Assembly: GCA_020747065.1 (NCBI GenBank)
Contig: JAGMVK010000012.1
Span: forward strand, 1,860,001-1,924,000
Direction: 5' to 3'
Source: Cadophora sp. MPI-SDFR-AT-0126
Taxonomy: Eukaryota; Ascomycota; Leotiomycetes; Helotiales; Ploettnerulaceae
DNA: 64,000 nucleotides
The notes below the pieces were generated by a model that was given only the letters and a program-made list of their open reading frames with translations, did no database searches and was not told where the DNA came from. Below are positions 52,641-62,379 of this stretch, in pieces. Positions within the stretch are counted from its first letter, which is position 1. Each line of letters opens with the position of its first letter. The translations under genes were made by a program, and so were the position numbers.

Positions 52641-52913
52641 CTCAGAGTAATTTCGTAAATTAGGAAGCTGCCGTAGGGTGAAAATGCTTCGTGCTTAATG
52701 GGTGAGTCCGCAGCATCGAAATTTGCTGAAGGCTTAATTCTGTCGTTTGCTTCCGCTCCCTGCATCGGATGCCTTCTACTGTATTCTGAAGCCGCCCATA
52801 ACAGCAACTTGGAGGCAGATTTAAAGGTTGGAGGTCGCCTGCTCGCACCTCCTCGACGCCTTCACTGCCGTCCACCCCAACCTCTTCTGCTAGGAACGCC
52901 TGTGATTTTCATC

Positions 52914-54729
52914 ATGGATTGGACCCAAATATATGCAATAGTAGCGGCTGGAATCTTTTCCATGTTCGTTCTAGTCCATTTCCGCAAATATCTCAACCAA
53001 ATTGTCAATTACATGTTCCTGTTATCGAGGCATCTCACATACCCCAGGCTCGTCCATCGACATAGGTTTTTGGGCCCATGGAGTCCATCCGTTGTGATTA
53101 TACAGCTGATCTACATCGCAGCGAATACATTCTGCGCAACGTTTCCAGCGTCCACAGTTGCCGAGATTGGCCGCCGCGCGGGGACACTCGCAGCTATAAA
53201 CATGGTGCCTCTTTTCGCTGGGCCACACCTCGCATTTCTCGGAGATATCCTTGGTACTCCCTTAGGCAATATACACCTCATTCACCGTTCCGCAGGTATC
53301 ATGGCGTTCTCATTAAGCATTATCCATGCCCTGGTGGTAGCTAAATCCAAGATATCTCTACCCCTAGACGTTCCCCAGAATCTGTTTGCGGTTGTAGTAA
53401 GTTTTTCCATCTCGCTCTGAGCAGGGAGCTGACTATTTGCATGGAGGATCATCGCTTTGTCTTCTGATTTTGCTGACAATTCCGATTTTCCGGCGACTGT
53501 CTTACGAACTCTTCCTCCGAACACATCAAGTCCTCGCAACGGCCACTGTCTATTCCCTTTGGCGACATCTTCCTTCAAAAGAAGCATTTCCGCTAGTATA
53601 TGTCTACCTTTCAGCAGCGCTGTTTTTGCTATTGCTTCTCTTGCAGATGATTCTCATCGTACAGAAGAATGGCATCTTTCGGTACCACCTTTCTCGTGCT
53701 ACCATCACAGACTGTCATGGCGCAGTACACTTACGTATCCAACACCAAAAGGGACTCAAGATCGATAGTGGGCAATATATCAATCTGTGGATTCCTTGGA
53801 TGCCTTTTGTCAGTTTCTGGTCCTTCTTACAAACTCATCCGTTCATGGTAATCTCGTGGACACCAGGGAAGCAGGATACTATTGAGCTCTTCGTCAAACC
53901 CCGGCGGGGTTTCACGCGAAAGCTTTTGTATCATGCTGCGAATGGCCACCTCAGGAATCCCGTGGTGATGTTTAGTGGACCGCATGGTACAAGTATTGCT
54001 ATGGACGAATACGAAAGCGTTTTGATGGTAGCTAGCGGGTTCGGTATCGCGGCTCACTTGTCCAGCTTGAAAAAGCTCATCTATGGCTACAACGCTCGAC
54101 TGGGTCGTACGCGACGAATTCGTTTGGTCTGGCAACTACGAAACCAAGGTGAGACGTTAAGCCATATATCCAACCGACACTGACTCAAGCAGCGGACGGT
54201 ATCGGGGCTCAATCGTTTCTGAACAATGCTCTGGAAGAGGACAAATTTGACGATGGGCGTGTATGTAACCCTACCTCTCCAGCAGTAGATCTGGCTAATA
54301 TATGCCCTGGCCAGATCCTTCTCATTACGATCCATCTAGAGTCTAACGATACAGTGATCCCTTTTGGGAAGCGCGCGACTGTGTATCCAGGCTGTGCACC
54401 CCTATCCCGTATTTTTCAAGAAGAGGTATCAGGGGAGAACATAAAGAAACCCGAGAAGCAAATAGTTGAACGGCACACGAGCACAGTAGAGAGCTGGGAA
54501 TTAGACAAACTACGAGAATCACGGCTCATCGAGTCTGGGGAAACAAGGGACACTACAAGAGATGGCAAGATGCTAGTAATGGGTAAGCAGCCTTGGGTTT
54601 TTGGTAGTGTAAAGTTGACCAAATGAAGTATCTGGCAATGACGATATCAGAGATCAAATGCGAGCTCTGGTGCAAGGCTATATTCAAGCAGGTGTGAGCT
54701 TGGTGGAGCTGGATTACCAGCCCGAGTAA
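52914..54729 (+). CDS. Ferric-chelate reductase / NOX-type transmembrane oxidoreductase (FRE), five exons, about 547 aa
   Basis: Model exons: 52914-53396, 53425-54148, 54193-54260, 54315-54582 and 54629-54729. The last three introns (44, 54, 46 nt) are canonical and in phase. The first junction is uncertain: GTAAGT..GAGCAG gives only 28 nt; a 46-nt alternative (53401-53446) needs a weak GTTTTT donor. The start MDWTQIYAIVAAGIFSMF was preferred to an upstream in-frame ATG at 52698. It shows several TM helices, bis-heme histidines (NIHLIHRSAG, IIHAL; RTHQVLA, LWRHL), the FAD motif HPFMVISW and NADPH-binding FSGPHGTS and VASGFGIA. The C-terminus SLVELDYQPE matches the family. It moves electrons from NADPH to extracellular Fe(III) or Cu(II). 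FREs are a Starship accessory class. Confidence 0.85.
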
Positions 54730-54748
54730 TCTAGTCTCAGTCTTCGAA

Positions 54749-54776
54749 GGGCAAGGGCAAGGGCAAGGGCAAGGGC
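54749..54776. repeat. GGGCAA hexamer microsatellite, four full units
   Basis: GGGCAA repeated four times plus GGGC, in the 3' flank of the ferric reductase. Confidence 0.85.
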
Positions 54777-55019
54777 GATGGAGGCAATTCAGGTCACTCA
54801 CTTATGTTTCTTGAGGCAGGTAGGTATTTAGTACAGAATTGATTCAATCTCAAGCATTTCGGGTCCATATAAATAGTGAATTACATGGTGCGGACTGAAA
54901 TGTGTCAACCAAGTGAATAGGGTTCCATCAACGTAAGTGCCTCCGCGTAAATCACACCCGATCACCAAAGCTCACTTCGATGGAAACCGCCGCTGTCTGT
55001 AAGCTGGCATTAGTCCTTA

Positions 55020-55265
55020 GCGCATATATCTGCTGGGAGACATCTCTAGGGAGATCATCAGTCCCAGGAGAGAGACTCTACTAGGAGAATGTTCTTGGGA
55101 GGTAATACTGCATAGGAGGTGGCTCACAGGAGACTGATCCTCCCAGGAATTGTTTCCTAGGACGCTACCACACGCAGGAGAATGTTCCTAGGAGAATAAC
55201 GCTCCTCGGAGAATTCAAGTCCTAGGATACTACTCCTCAGAGAGTCCCGCTCCTAGAGCACAAGG
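55020..55265. repeat. Degenerate CCTAGGAGAATGTTC-type short repeats
   Basis: About ten imperfect copies of a motif around CTCCTAGGAGAATG, at 20-30 bp spacing and in both orientations (CTAGGAGA and TCTCCTAG-like), a decayed minisatellite. Unrelated to the GCATATGC family. Confidence 0.6.
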
Positions 55266-55299
55266 CATAAATAGGAAGCCGCGCCCTGCGCCTATAGAT

Positions 55300-56170
55300 A
55301 GCATGCTTATATAGAAGTCTGTCGTATGCTTAATTCTTCCAAAGGACTAAAATGACTCTATTTGCATACTGCAGTAGCCTCCAGCAGCATCGTTTGTCAC
55401 GAAGGTATATGGCTAAATCTGCGTTGTATGGTTTAATTTTTTCCCTCGGCAATCTAAGCAGCAAAGTATCCAACAAAATTCGACACATAGCATAACGCGT
55501 AAAGTAGGAATAAGTACCTGGCAGATTTATCATACGGCAATTTCAGTAATATGTGTATGCGTATATTTACGGATACCTGAACTTCATTTGCTAAAAGGAC
55601 GTATGCCTGCATTTACATAACCGTAAGATTAAGTTTATCTTAATGGATTTGCCCAACCTTACTTCGAAAGGCGTATGCCTAAATTTGCGTATACTTAAAT
55701 TTTAGTCTACACAAAAGGACTTCGCTTATTAAGAGGACATATGTTGTCATCTGCTAGTAGGGCATATACTTAAGAAATGGTTTAGACACAAGGGTTTTAT
55801 TTACAAAACGCGCATGTGCCTAAATTTACATCAGTTTATAATCAAGTTGATATAAAGGAATATTCCCGGCGTTGTTTATCCAGAGGGCCCATAATTAAAT
55901 TTGTGTGTATGTTTTTCAAATTTAGTCCGTACAAAAGGGCTTCGATTGTCAGGGACGCATCTTCTTAAACTTGCGTATGCTTTTGAAGTCCGGCATAAAA
56001 TGTGCAGCAGAATTGTCCATTCGACACCATCATATGAAGCAAACAATATTCGGCACAGCAGTATTAAGCACATAGCAATATCAAGCATATAGCCGTATCT
56101 TCCAGCATGACGTATTAAGCACGAAATGACTACATAGCAGCATGAAGCATCTAGCATACGCAGAATTCAG
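55300..56170. repeat. AT-rich, eroded hairpin satellite
   Basis: Cores such as CGTATGCCTAAATTTGCGTA and GGGCATATACTTAAG occur at about 80-100 bp spacing in TTTAGTCTACACAAAAGGAC contexts, in the reverse orientation. They are degraded compared with the 63-kb array. It leads directly into the 5' region of pseudokinase 2. Confidence 0.65.
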
Positions 56171-56291
56171 CATCCTACCGGATTCCTGGCCTTGCCGGTG
56201 CATCTCAGACTGCCTCGAGCAAAGTTTGAGGCCTTATTACAACCTGAAGCTGGATCGAAAGATACTCGGTACACCATGTGCACAAAGGAAA

Positions 56292-57481
56292 ATGGACTCG
56301 AACAGTCGCGATCGAACAACTCAAATCGACTTACTCGGTATTCCAAAGCGTGGCTCACCACCTGCCTCACCTATCCCATCCAGCCTTTCCAGCCCTACGG
56401 CAGTCTCCAGTAGGCACGTCACACCGAATAAAAAGAGGCTAGAGGGGCCTACTGCACAAAGTTCTACTGCTACAAAGCACCAGAAGACCACGACAGCAGT
56501 CGAAAATACAACTCTCACCGGATCTGACCACAAAGATCTTGCGATCGTCCGAGCAGCCGAGCAGGGCATCAGTGTACTCGATTCCCAGACTATCAGATAC
56601 GAGTCACCGTGGAAGAGCCTTCGAAGTGACTATGAATTAAACCTTGGTGGGTTTGTTATCATCGCGTCCGATCGAGGGAATGAACGGGATTCTTTCATCG
56701 TCAAGAGGTTCTCGGGCCCGGACATGGCTGGAAAACTGCGAATGCTGCAAAGAATTCGCCATGTCAATTTTCTCTCCGTGCTGCAACGCTTCAGCTTTGA
56801 AGACTCGTACTATGCGGTATTCGACCATGTATCTATCTCGCTAGCACATATCGTGACTTCCCCACCTTACCTCAGGATATGCGAGCTGGCAGCTATTCTT
56901 TTTCAAGTGCGTTTCTGAAGAGTGCTGCCTGGTCTTCGCTGATGTATGTAGATCCTGGAAGCCGTATCATATCTCGAAAAGCAAAAGCTAGAACATGGCT
57001 CCCTGAATTGCTCCAACATCCTGCTTTCCCCCCAGGGCGTTATCAAGATCAGTAAGCTAAGGACCAGCAGACCTGTATTGTGTTTGTCCTTACCCCATTG
57101 TAGCCTACCAGGAGACTTGCCGCGACATCACATCGAGCCAACCACGTCTGGCGGACGTGAAGGCGATAGGCTACATCGCAATGGAACTGATGCAGAAATA
57201 CCATAAAGAGGATGGCGCCATCGGCTTAGAAGATTTCAGCAGGTACCCTTCTGACAGCGATGCAGTCGACTTCCTCGCGGCCACCACATCCGCTACCTCA
57301 GCAGGGGAGCTCCTTCGGGTGAGCAGCCCTTCTACTAAGACAGTTCTGCGTTTCCGCTAACGCATTCTAGCACAGGCTTTTACGGAATGATGTTCAAAAG
57401 GAACAGCTGAAATGGCTAGTGGGAATCGCAACTACCGCTCGCATTGGATTCAGATATGACGAAGGGAAGTGGGAATCTTGA
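56292..57481 (+). CDS. Protein-kinase-fold pseudokinase 2, four exons, 346 aa
   Basis: Exons are 56292-56906, 56952-57051, 57104-57318 and 57371-57481; introns of 45, 52 and 52 nt fit in phase. The N-terminal 100 residues are Ser/Thr/Pro-rich. The kinase-like part has LNLGGFVIIAS (glycine-loop region), FIVKRFSG (Lys kept), IRHVNFLSVLQRF and a YYAVFDHVSISL hinge. The catalytic loop is LEHGSLNCSNILLSPQGVIKI, so HRD is replaced by HGS. No DFG is recognisable at the expected place (TYQETC). Likely inactive, STE20-like in layout. Shares exon plan with 46664-47710, supporting duplication within the region. Confidence 0.75.
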
Positions 57482-57779
57482 AGTTTCATAAGGAGTAATT
57501 TATTCTTCGGGAGAATTGAGGAAAGGGTAGGGTTTGTGAAATATGATTAGCACTAGAAGAATCAACAAGTATCTTAAAATCACGCTACCGTTGCCCACAC
57601 CTTTGTTCTCCGAGAGAGAGATATGTAAGGGGAATGGTGGCCTGGCTGGGCGTTGATGGTTTTGTTGAGGGTGTGAGCTTGCTTAATTAAGAGGCATCAA
57701 AATTTGTCCGCTTCCAAGGACCTGCAAAGAGTGATAGACCCTCCCACCCTCTCGCCCACTCCCCCTTCTCTTGGAAAAT

Positions 57780-58518
57780 TCCATCAACTCAGACCCCGGA
57801 GACACACAAAGATGCCAGATGCTACCGCCGTCCAGATTCGCAGATCGAGAGGAGAGGCTAGCCACTGACGGGCAGGAGAAGTATCAAGGTACGGCTCGGA
57901 TCAGGCTTGAGGTACTGCATTTCCCACAAAAAGAATCCCGAGGACTAGACCAGGAGAACCTCGAGAGACCGAAGGGGTACTTTCAGAAGGGACAATGTGA
58001 CCGGGTGGAGAGAAATCACATTACTGCTGTCATAGATCTCAACTTTCGGAGGTGCTTCGAGATTCCAAGGTCTCGGCAAGAAAGCTTAGCCTAGTTGGAG
58101 CGCGCGCCACGGGCCGGAGAGGAGCAAGCGGGGACCGAAGTAGATATGTGGGAGCCAAGCAGACAAGAACAGGAGAGACAGGCATCACTGGACGATCCCA
58201 ACAATGCACGAGAGGGGGTTGCCTCTTCACAGCCAACAGCGAGAGACTAGAGACCAGGTACGTTCACTGCTATTGAGAGAATCATCGCGGATGGGCTTGC
58301 TAGCACGAGGCCAGGCTACCGAGGATCTGGAAGACCTTGTTCACTCGTACCGGGAGCTGATTGGTACAGACAATGTCGATACCAATAGAAACAGGGACGA
58401 GCACCACCAGGCTCCGGACAAACAGCTGCAGATACTGTACTGCCTGCGGCTTCTACAGTACGTATTGAGTTCAAAATGCACGAGCGAGACACTTGGAGGA
58501 CCGTCGGCAGTCTCCTAG
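57780..58518 (+). pseudogene. Broken DUF3723-like gene
   Basis: Residues YQGTARIRLEVLHF, then RGLDQENLERPKGYFQKGQC and RVERNHITAVID align by eye with YLGAARVSLDVLRLY, REPSRQHVEILAECFHKEGC and HRLKLHNHVPAKI of the 40553 gene. After about 107 codons the frame stops (58,092). Downstream, other frames hold Gln/Glu-rich and helical pieces (WEPSRQEQERQASLDDPNNA; LEDLVHSYRELIG). The long core present in the intact copy is missing, so this is a truncated, frame-broken relic. A spliced short protein is the alternative. Confidence 0.45.
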
Positions 58519-58648
58519 ATAAACTCAGTGAAGAAGATGATAATTGTTTTTGTTTGGTATATTCAGCTGCATATTTGCCCCAAATAATGTTTGATTCCCC
58601 CTCTGTTTCCAATAGAAGTACTGCAAGCTAACCCTGCCCTTGTGTAAC

Positions 58649-59062
58649 TTATTCATGTATTTGTTTTTTGACAACCTTAAGCTGAGCTCTTTTCACGACC
58701 GCAGGAGTAGCTGAAGATAGTGTTGTAGTAGAAGTGCGTAGTCGACTCGAGGTAGTCAAGCAGCCCATATCCCAATACATTTCCGGCCCAGTCTTTTGGA
58801 AAGTGTAAGACATCGGACGCGAGAACAGAAAGCAAGACTTTCCTGCTAAGTCACTCGCGAAAGCATTGCAGGTATCATCGTTGTTGCAGTCGATAGCGCA
58901 TTGTGGGATATCAGCGGACTTGACAGTCATATACCTGGTGAGGGTATTGTCAGACAGAGTAATGCTGTTGATATCGATCCCTTCTCCACAACTCAAGGAC
59001 GAGCCATTGAAACCGGCGGAAGAGTAGTGAAAAAGAGCTGATAGGATCCAAAGTTTATTCAT
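58649..59062 (-). CDS. Small secreted PAN/apple-like protein, 137 aa
   Basis: Signal peptide MNKLWILSALFHYSSAG. The body has the spacing of PAN/apple-type modules seen in fungal secreted proteins: IPQCAIDCNNDDTCNAFASD, then SCFLFSRPMSY and a closing MGCL; about six cysteines. A Thr/Ser linker (TSTTTLSSATPAV) and basic tail follow. Such domains bind carbohydrate or protein; the specific ligand is unknown. Single exon. Confidence 0.6.
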   Translation of the reverse strand: MNKLWILSALFHYSSAGFNGSSLSCGEGIDINSITLSDNTLTRYMTVKSADIPQCAIDCNNDDTCNAFASDLAGKSCFLFSRPMSYTFQKTGPEMYWDMGCLTTSSRLRTSTTTLSSATPAVVKRAQLKVVKKQIHE

Positions 59063-59586
59063 AGTATTCGATTTCCTCCTTTGTTCATTGGCAAGTAGTC
59101 AGTGCTGAGCTCTCCTTTTAATACAGTACCAGAAGTCTTCACCACACCAAGGTCTATTTATAAGTGGATGCTAAGTCTCAAGTGCCCATATTGTGAGTTG
59201 TCTGCTGTATTCTTAAATTAGCACTAGCTTTGGCTTCGAATACGAATAGGTCTAATGTCTGCTCTGCTGGAAGTCTTTGTTTCCCGTACCTAAAGAGGTA
59301 TATCCAAAATAGGAACTGGGACCTCGCTTGAATAGGGGTTCGCTTAGACCCTGGACACAGGACAAATTTTTAGCGCCCGCATTTTTAGGCATGTGTCTCG
59401 TACATGCCTCATGCAGAAATCTCGCCTTAACAGTCGAATGAGGTCTTAACCAAGCAAATTCTTCATACCCCTATCGTATCTAGTAACATGAATTTAATAT
59501 CTAAATCATGGAGTACCTCAACTTGTTCATATAAGCGTTTTTTTCTTTTACCTTGGTCAATTAAGGCTTTCAAGCACCTTCAAAAC
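59063..59586. other. Intergenic with one copy of the dispersed GGGGTTCGCTTAG motif
   Basis: CCTCGCTTGAATAGGGGTTC followed by GCTTAGAC lies at about 59,331-59,357, related to copies at 35.7 and 36.6 kb. A small hairpin GGCATGTG/GTACATGCC sits near 59,388. No gene seen. Confidence 0.45.
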
Positions 59587-60417
59587 ATGTCACCGCCATC
59601 CTCGGACAGTTTTTCTCACGGACAGCCTGTACCTGCTATACGTAACACCCCACTTCTTCTGGGCGGTACCCTTGAGTGCTCCATAAGCAGTGACGATGTC
59701 GCTCACACACCACTAGTGTTTCCCGGATTTCGGAAACTTCCCCTCGAACTGCGAAATGAAATATGGAACATGGCGATACCCTGCCGTCTGATTACCATTA
59801 CCCCGGAACTGGACCCGGAACATTTCACTGGCGAGGTGGAAATCCAAACAGAGCCAGTCACAATTCGAAGCGTGTGTCAAGAGTCTCGAAGGGAAGCTTT
59901 AAGAGGATATCAGACAGTCACCTTCTCCGATGAAAGTTTCTCCTCCATGTATATCGACTGGTCTCGAGACACTATCTTCCTGGATCTTCCTGAGGAATGT
60001 ATAGATATCGACAGGATGGTGAGCGTCCTTGGCACAGCTTTTCGATCGGTACAAACCCTTGCAGTCAGGATGAGAGCACATTGCTTTTGGGGCCTTGCTA
60101 CGTTCTTAAGGCAGTCCAACGAGCTTCAAAAGCTAATTTTTGTCGACGAACCCGAGCATCCACCTTTCCTGCACATTGGGAATGCGAGCTTGTACCTGGT
60201 GGATCTTGGCACATGGGGTTTCATCAAAGGAAATCTGACGGACTTCTCTGAAAGCCATGAATTTTTTGGAGAAGGGACCTGGATTAAGCTAGCGGAGTCA
60301 AATGAGCTTGAGTCGGTTGGTGTCAGGCAGTGGGAAATGTCTATCGAAAACATTTCTTCGGTTAGACGATTGATAGAACGGGGAGAAAAGTACTTTTTGT
60401 TACTTCCACTTACCTAG
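59587..60417 (+). CDS. 2EXR-domain protein, 276 aa
   Basis: The 2EXR signature PGFRKLPLELRNEIWNMAI lies at about residues 41-59, followed by the SVCQESRREAL block (about 95-105), both typical of this fungal family. The C-terminal half is less conserved (RQSNELQKLIFVDEPEHPPF). Start at MSPPSSDSF was preferred; an in-frame ATG 99 nt upstream (59488) would add a basic, unlikely leader. Function of 2EXR proteins is unknown; the family is expanded in Leotiomycetes and Sordariomycetes. Single exon. Confidence 0.75.
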   Translation: MSPPSSDSFSHGQPVPAIRNTPLLLGGTLECSISSDDVAHTPLVFPGFRKLPLELRNEIWNMAIPCRLITITPELDPEHFTGEVEIQTEPVTIRSVCQESRREALRGYQTVTFSDESFSSMYIDWSRDTIFLDLPEECIDIDRMVSVLGTAFRSVQTLAVRMRAHCFWGLATFLRQSNELQKLIFVDEPEHPPFLHIGNASLYLVDLGTWGFIKGNLTDFSESHEFFGEGTWIKLAESNELESVGVRQWEMSIENISSVRRLIERGEKYFLLLPLT

Positions 60418-60850
60418 ACTAGATATTCGACTTTTTGAACTGGTCGGCTTAGTCAATGTAAATCTCTTCATAAGAGCATACAACGTCAGACGGAAGATGT
60501 GAACAAGAAGAGAAGTCTACGGAGAGTCATGTCTTGGGAGTATTGATGGCCGTGTGATGCCTCGTTTTATTTTACAATCCCAAGTCAGTGGCCCATGCAC
60601 ATAACAAAGCCTTCCACATCGAATGGTCTCGTGATTTGGCTTCTGTGATCATTGTCAAGCGCATGGCTCTCTCTACGCTTCTCACCACTGAAGGGCGATC
60701 AATGGGTTCTGCTTGTTTGAAAATGGAACTGGCAAAATATCATTTGGTAAGCACCATGTTACTAGTAATGACGTGCTATTGGTCGTGCCGTTCCTCCTAA
60801 ATTTGTAGTTGCATGGTACAAGGTTAGTTTGCAAAGGAATTCCGTCCGTC
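60418..60850. other. Intergenic, no gene seen
   Basis: Short frames only; leads into the next satellite block. Confidence 0.35.
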
Positions 60851-60854
60851 CCAT

Positions 60855-61960
60855 CCTTTGCCACAAGGGCATATGCTTGAATTCCCGTGAGAAAGGAATT
60901 CCTCGGCGTTGTTTGCCTCAAGAGACTATGCTCAAACTTGTATATCCTTTGACTGAAGTGTGTGAGAAAGGACTTCCCTCAGCATCGTCGCCAGAATTTG
61001 TGCCCAGCCTTGTATGTGACAACGACGTACGCTTAATTTTGCGTATGCTGAAATGATTTTTTAAGCAAGAATTCTTAGTATACGAAGTTGAGACTGTGTT
61101 CATTTACAGAATTAATTTCAAGCATATCTGAGTCAAAGCATAGACTTCATAAAAAAGCATACAAAAATATAAGTACATGCACCCCTAATAAACGGTGCGG
61201 GGGGCATCTTCACGTCCAGGTTTAAGCATATACCCCGAGACAAGCGACAGTAGTGGGATCCTTTTGTGTAGACACAATTTTAGGCGTACGGAAACTGAGC
61301 GTAAGCCGTACCGTACATGCCGTCGTGATCACTTATGCCGGGGAAATTTTAGGCCTACCCAGATTTCAGGTCTATGTGTACGCAGATTCAAGGATATGGC
61401 CGCAGAACAAGCGTTGGATGAGGGTGGGGTACCGCCTACCCTTTCTCAAGACTTGGTTTTCGGCGCGCGCAGATCTAAGTATATGCCCCTAGAGAAGCGA
61501 CGGCGGGGAGCCATTTCTATAGAGTCTACTTTAAGTATATGCAGGTTTCATTTATAAGTATACGCAGATTTGAGCATATGCCCTCAAGACAAGCGACGGC
61601 GGGGGGCCGTTTTTGTAGACTCAACTTTTGGCATATGCAGGTTTCACTTTTGGTCACACGCTAATGTCAGTATGTACCCTCGAGAGAAGCACTGGGAGGA
61701 AGGTGGGAGGCATTCTGTGTAGTTTGAATTGTATGCATATGCAGATTTAAGGATATACTCCGGAACGAGCGCCGAGAGGAGGGTGGGTATTGCCTCCCTT
61801 CCAGACACAGTTTAGACATATGCCGATTTAAGCATATGCCCTCGGTATGGAGCGACGCAAGGAAAGCCCTGCGAGGAGACAGTTCTCGCGCCGGGCATGC
61901 TCTGACTCGATCCTGGGCAGGTTTAAGTGGAAAGGCGGACACCTTAGATCATGGGATGGT
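60855..61960. repeat. Hairpin satellite array
   Basis: About ten units, best between 61,160 and 61,860, with cores such as AAGTATACGCAGATTTGAGC, linkers CAAGACAAGCGACGGCGGGG and GTAGACTCAACTTTTGG, all in one orientation. The first 250 bp are eroded. Confidence 0.8.
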
Positions 61961-62028
61961 GGTTCGTGCTAACGCAGTCACCAAGAACAAACTCTTATTC
62001 TCCACAATGTGATGAAGCTCGTAACATC

Positions 62029-62202
62029 GATCCTGGAACCGCGCCAGAGCAAGCCAACAGCATGCCATTCGGCGTGCTCTGGCGGTCTCCATCAACCAGC
62101 ATCAGAATGCTTGTCTGGACTGCAAATTCCCCGGCACAATGGGACACCTTGAGATGCTTTCAGTGTATACATTCATATCTATCTCCCTCTCCGGGCAGAT
62201 CT
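62029..62202 (-). repeat. Dispersed repeat R2, copy B (inverted)
   Basis: Inverted counterpart of 50486-50690; starts GATCCTGGAACCGCGCCAGA and ends CCGGGCAGATCT. It lies between two satellite blocks, like copy A. Confidence 0.7.
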
Positions 62203-62379
62203 GACGAAAGCTAAATTCTACCTCCCCTTGAACTCGGGTGGTTGGTGGGTAGAGTCAATTGGGCGGATGCGGGTAAACTACGCCTGCTGAGCAGAGCCGC
62301 TAGGAGGGATTACCCGGCTGGCTCGCATGCATGATGAGGTAACAGCGTCTGCACTGTGATCATTTGAGAAAGACTTCCT

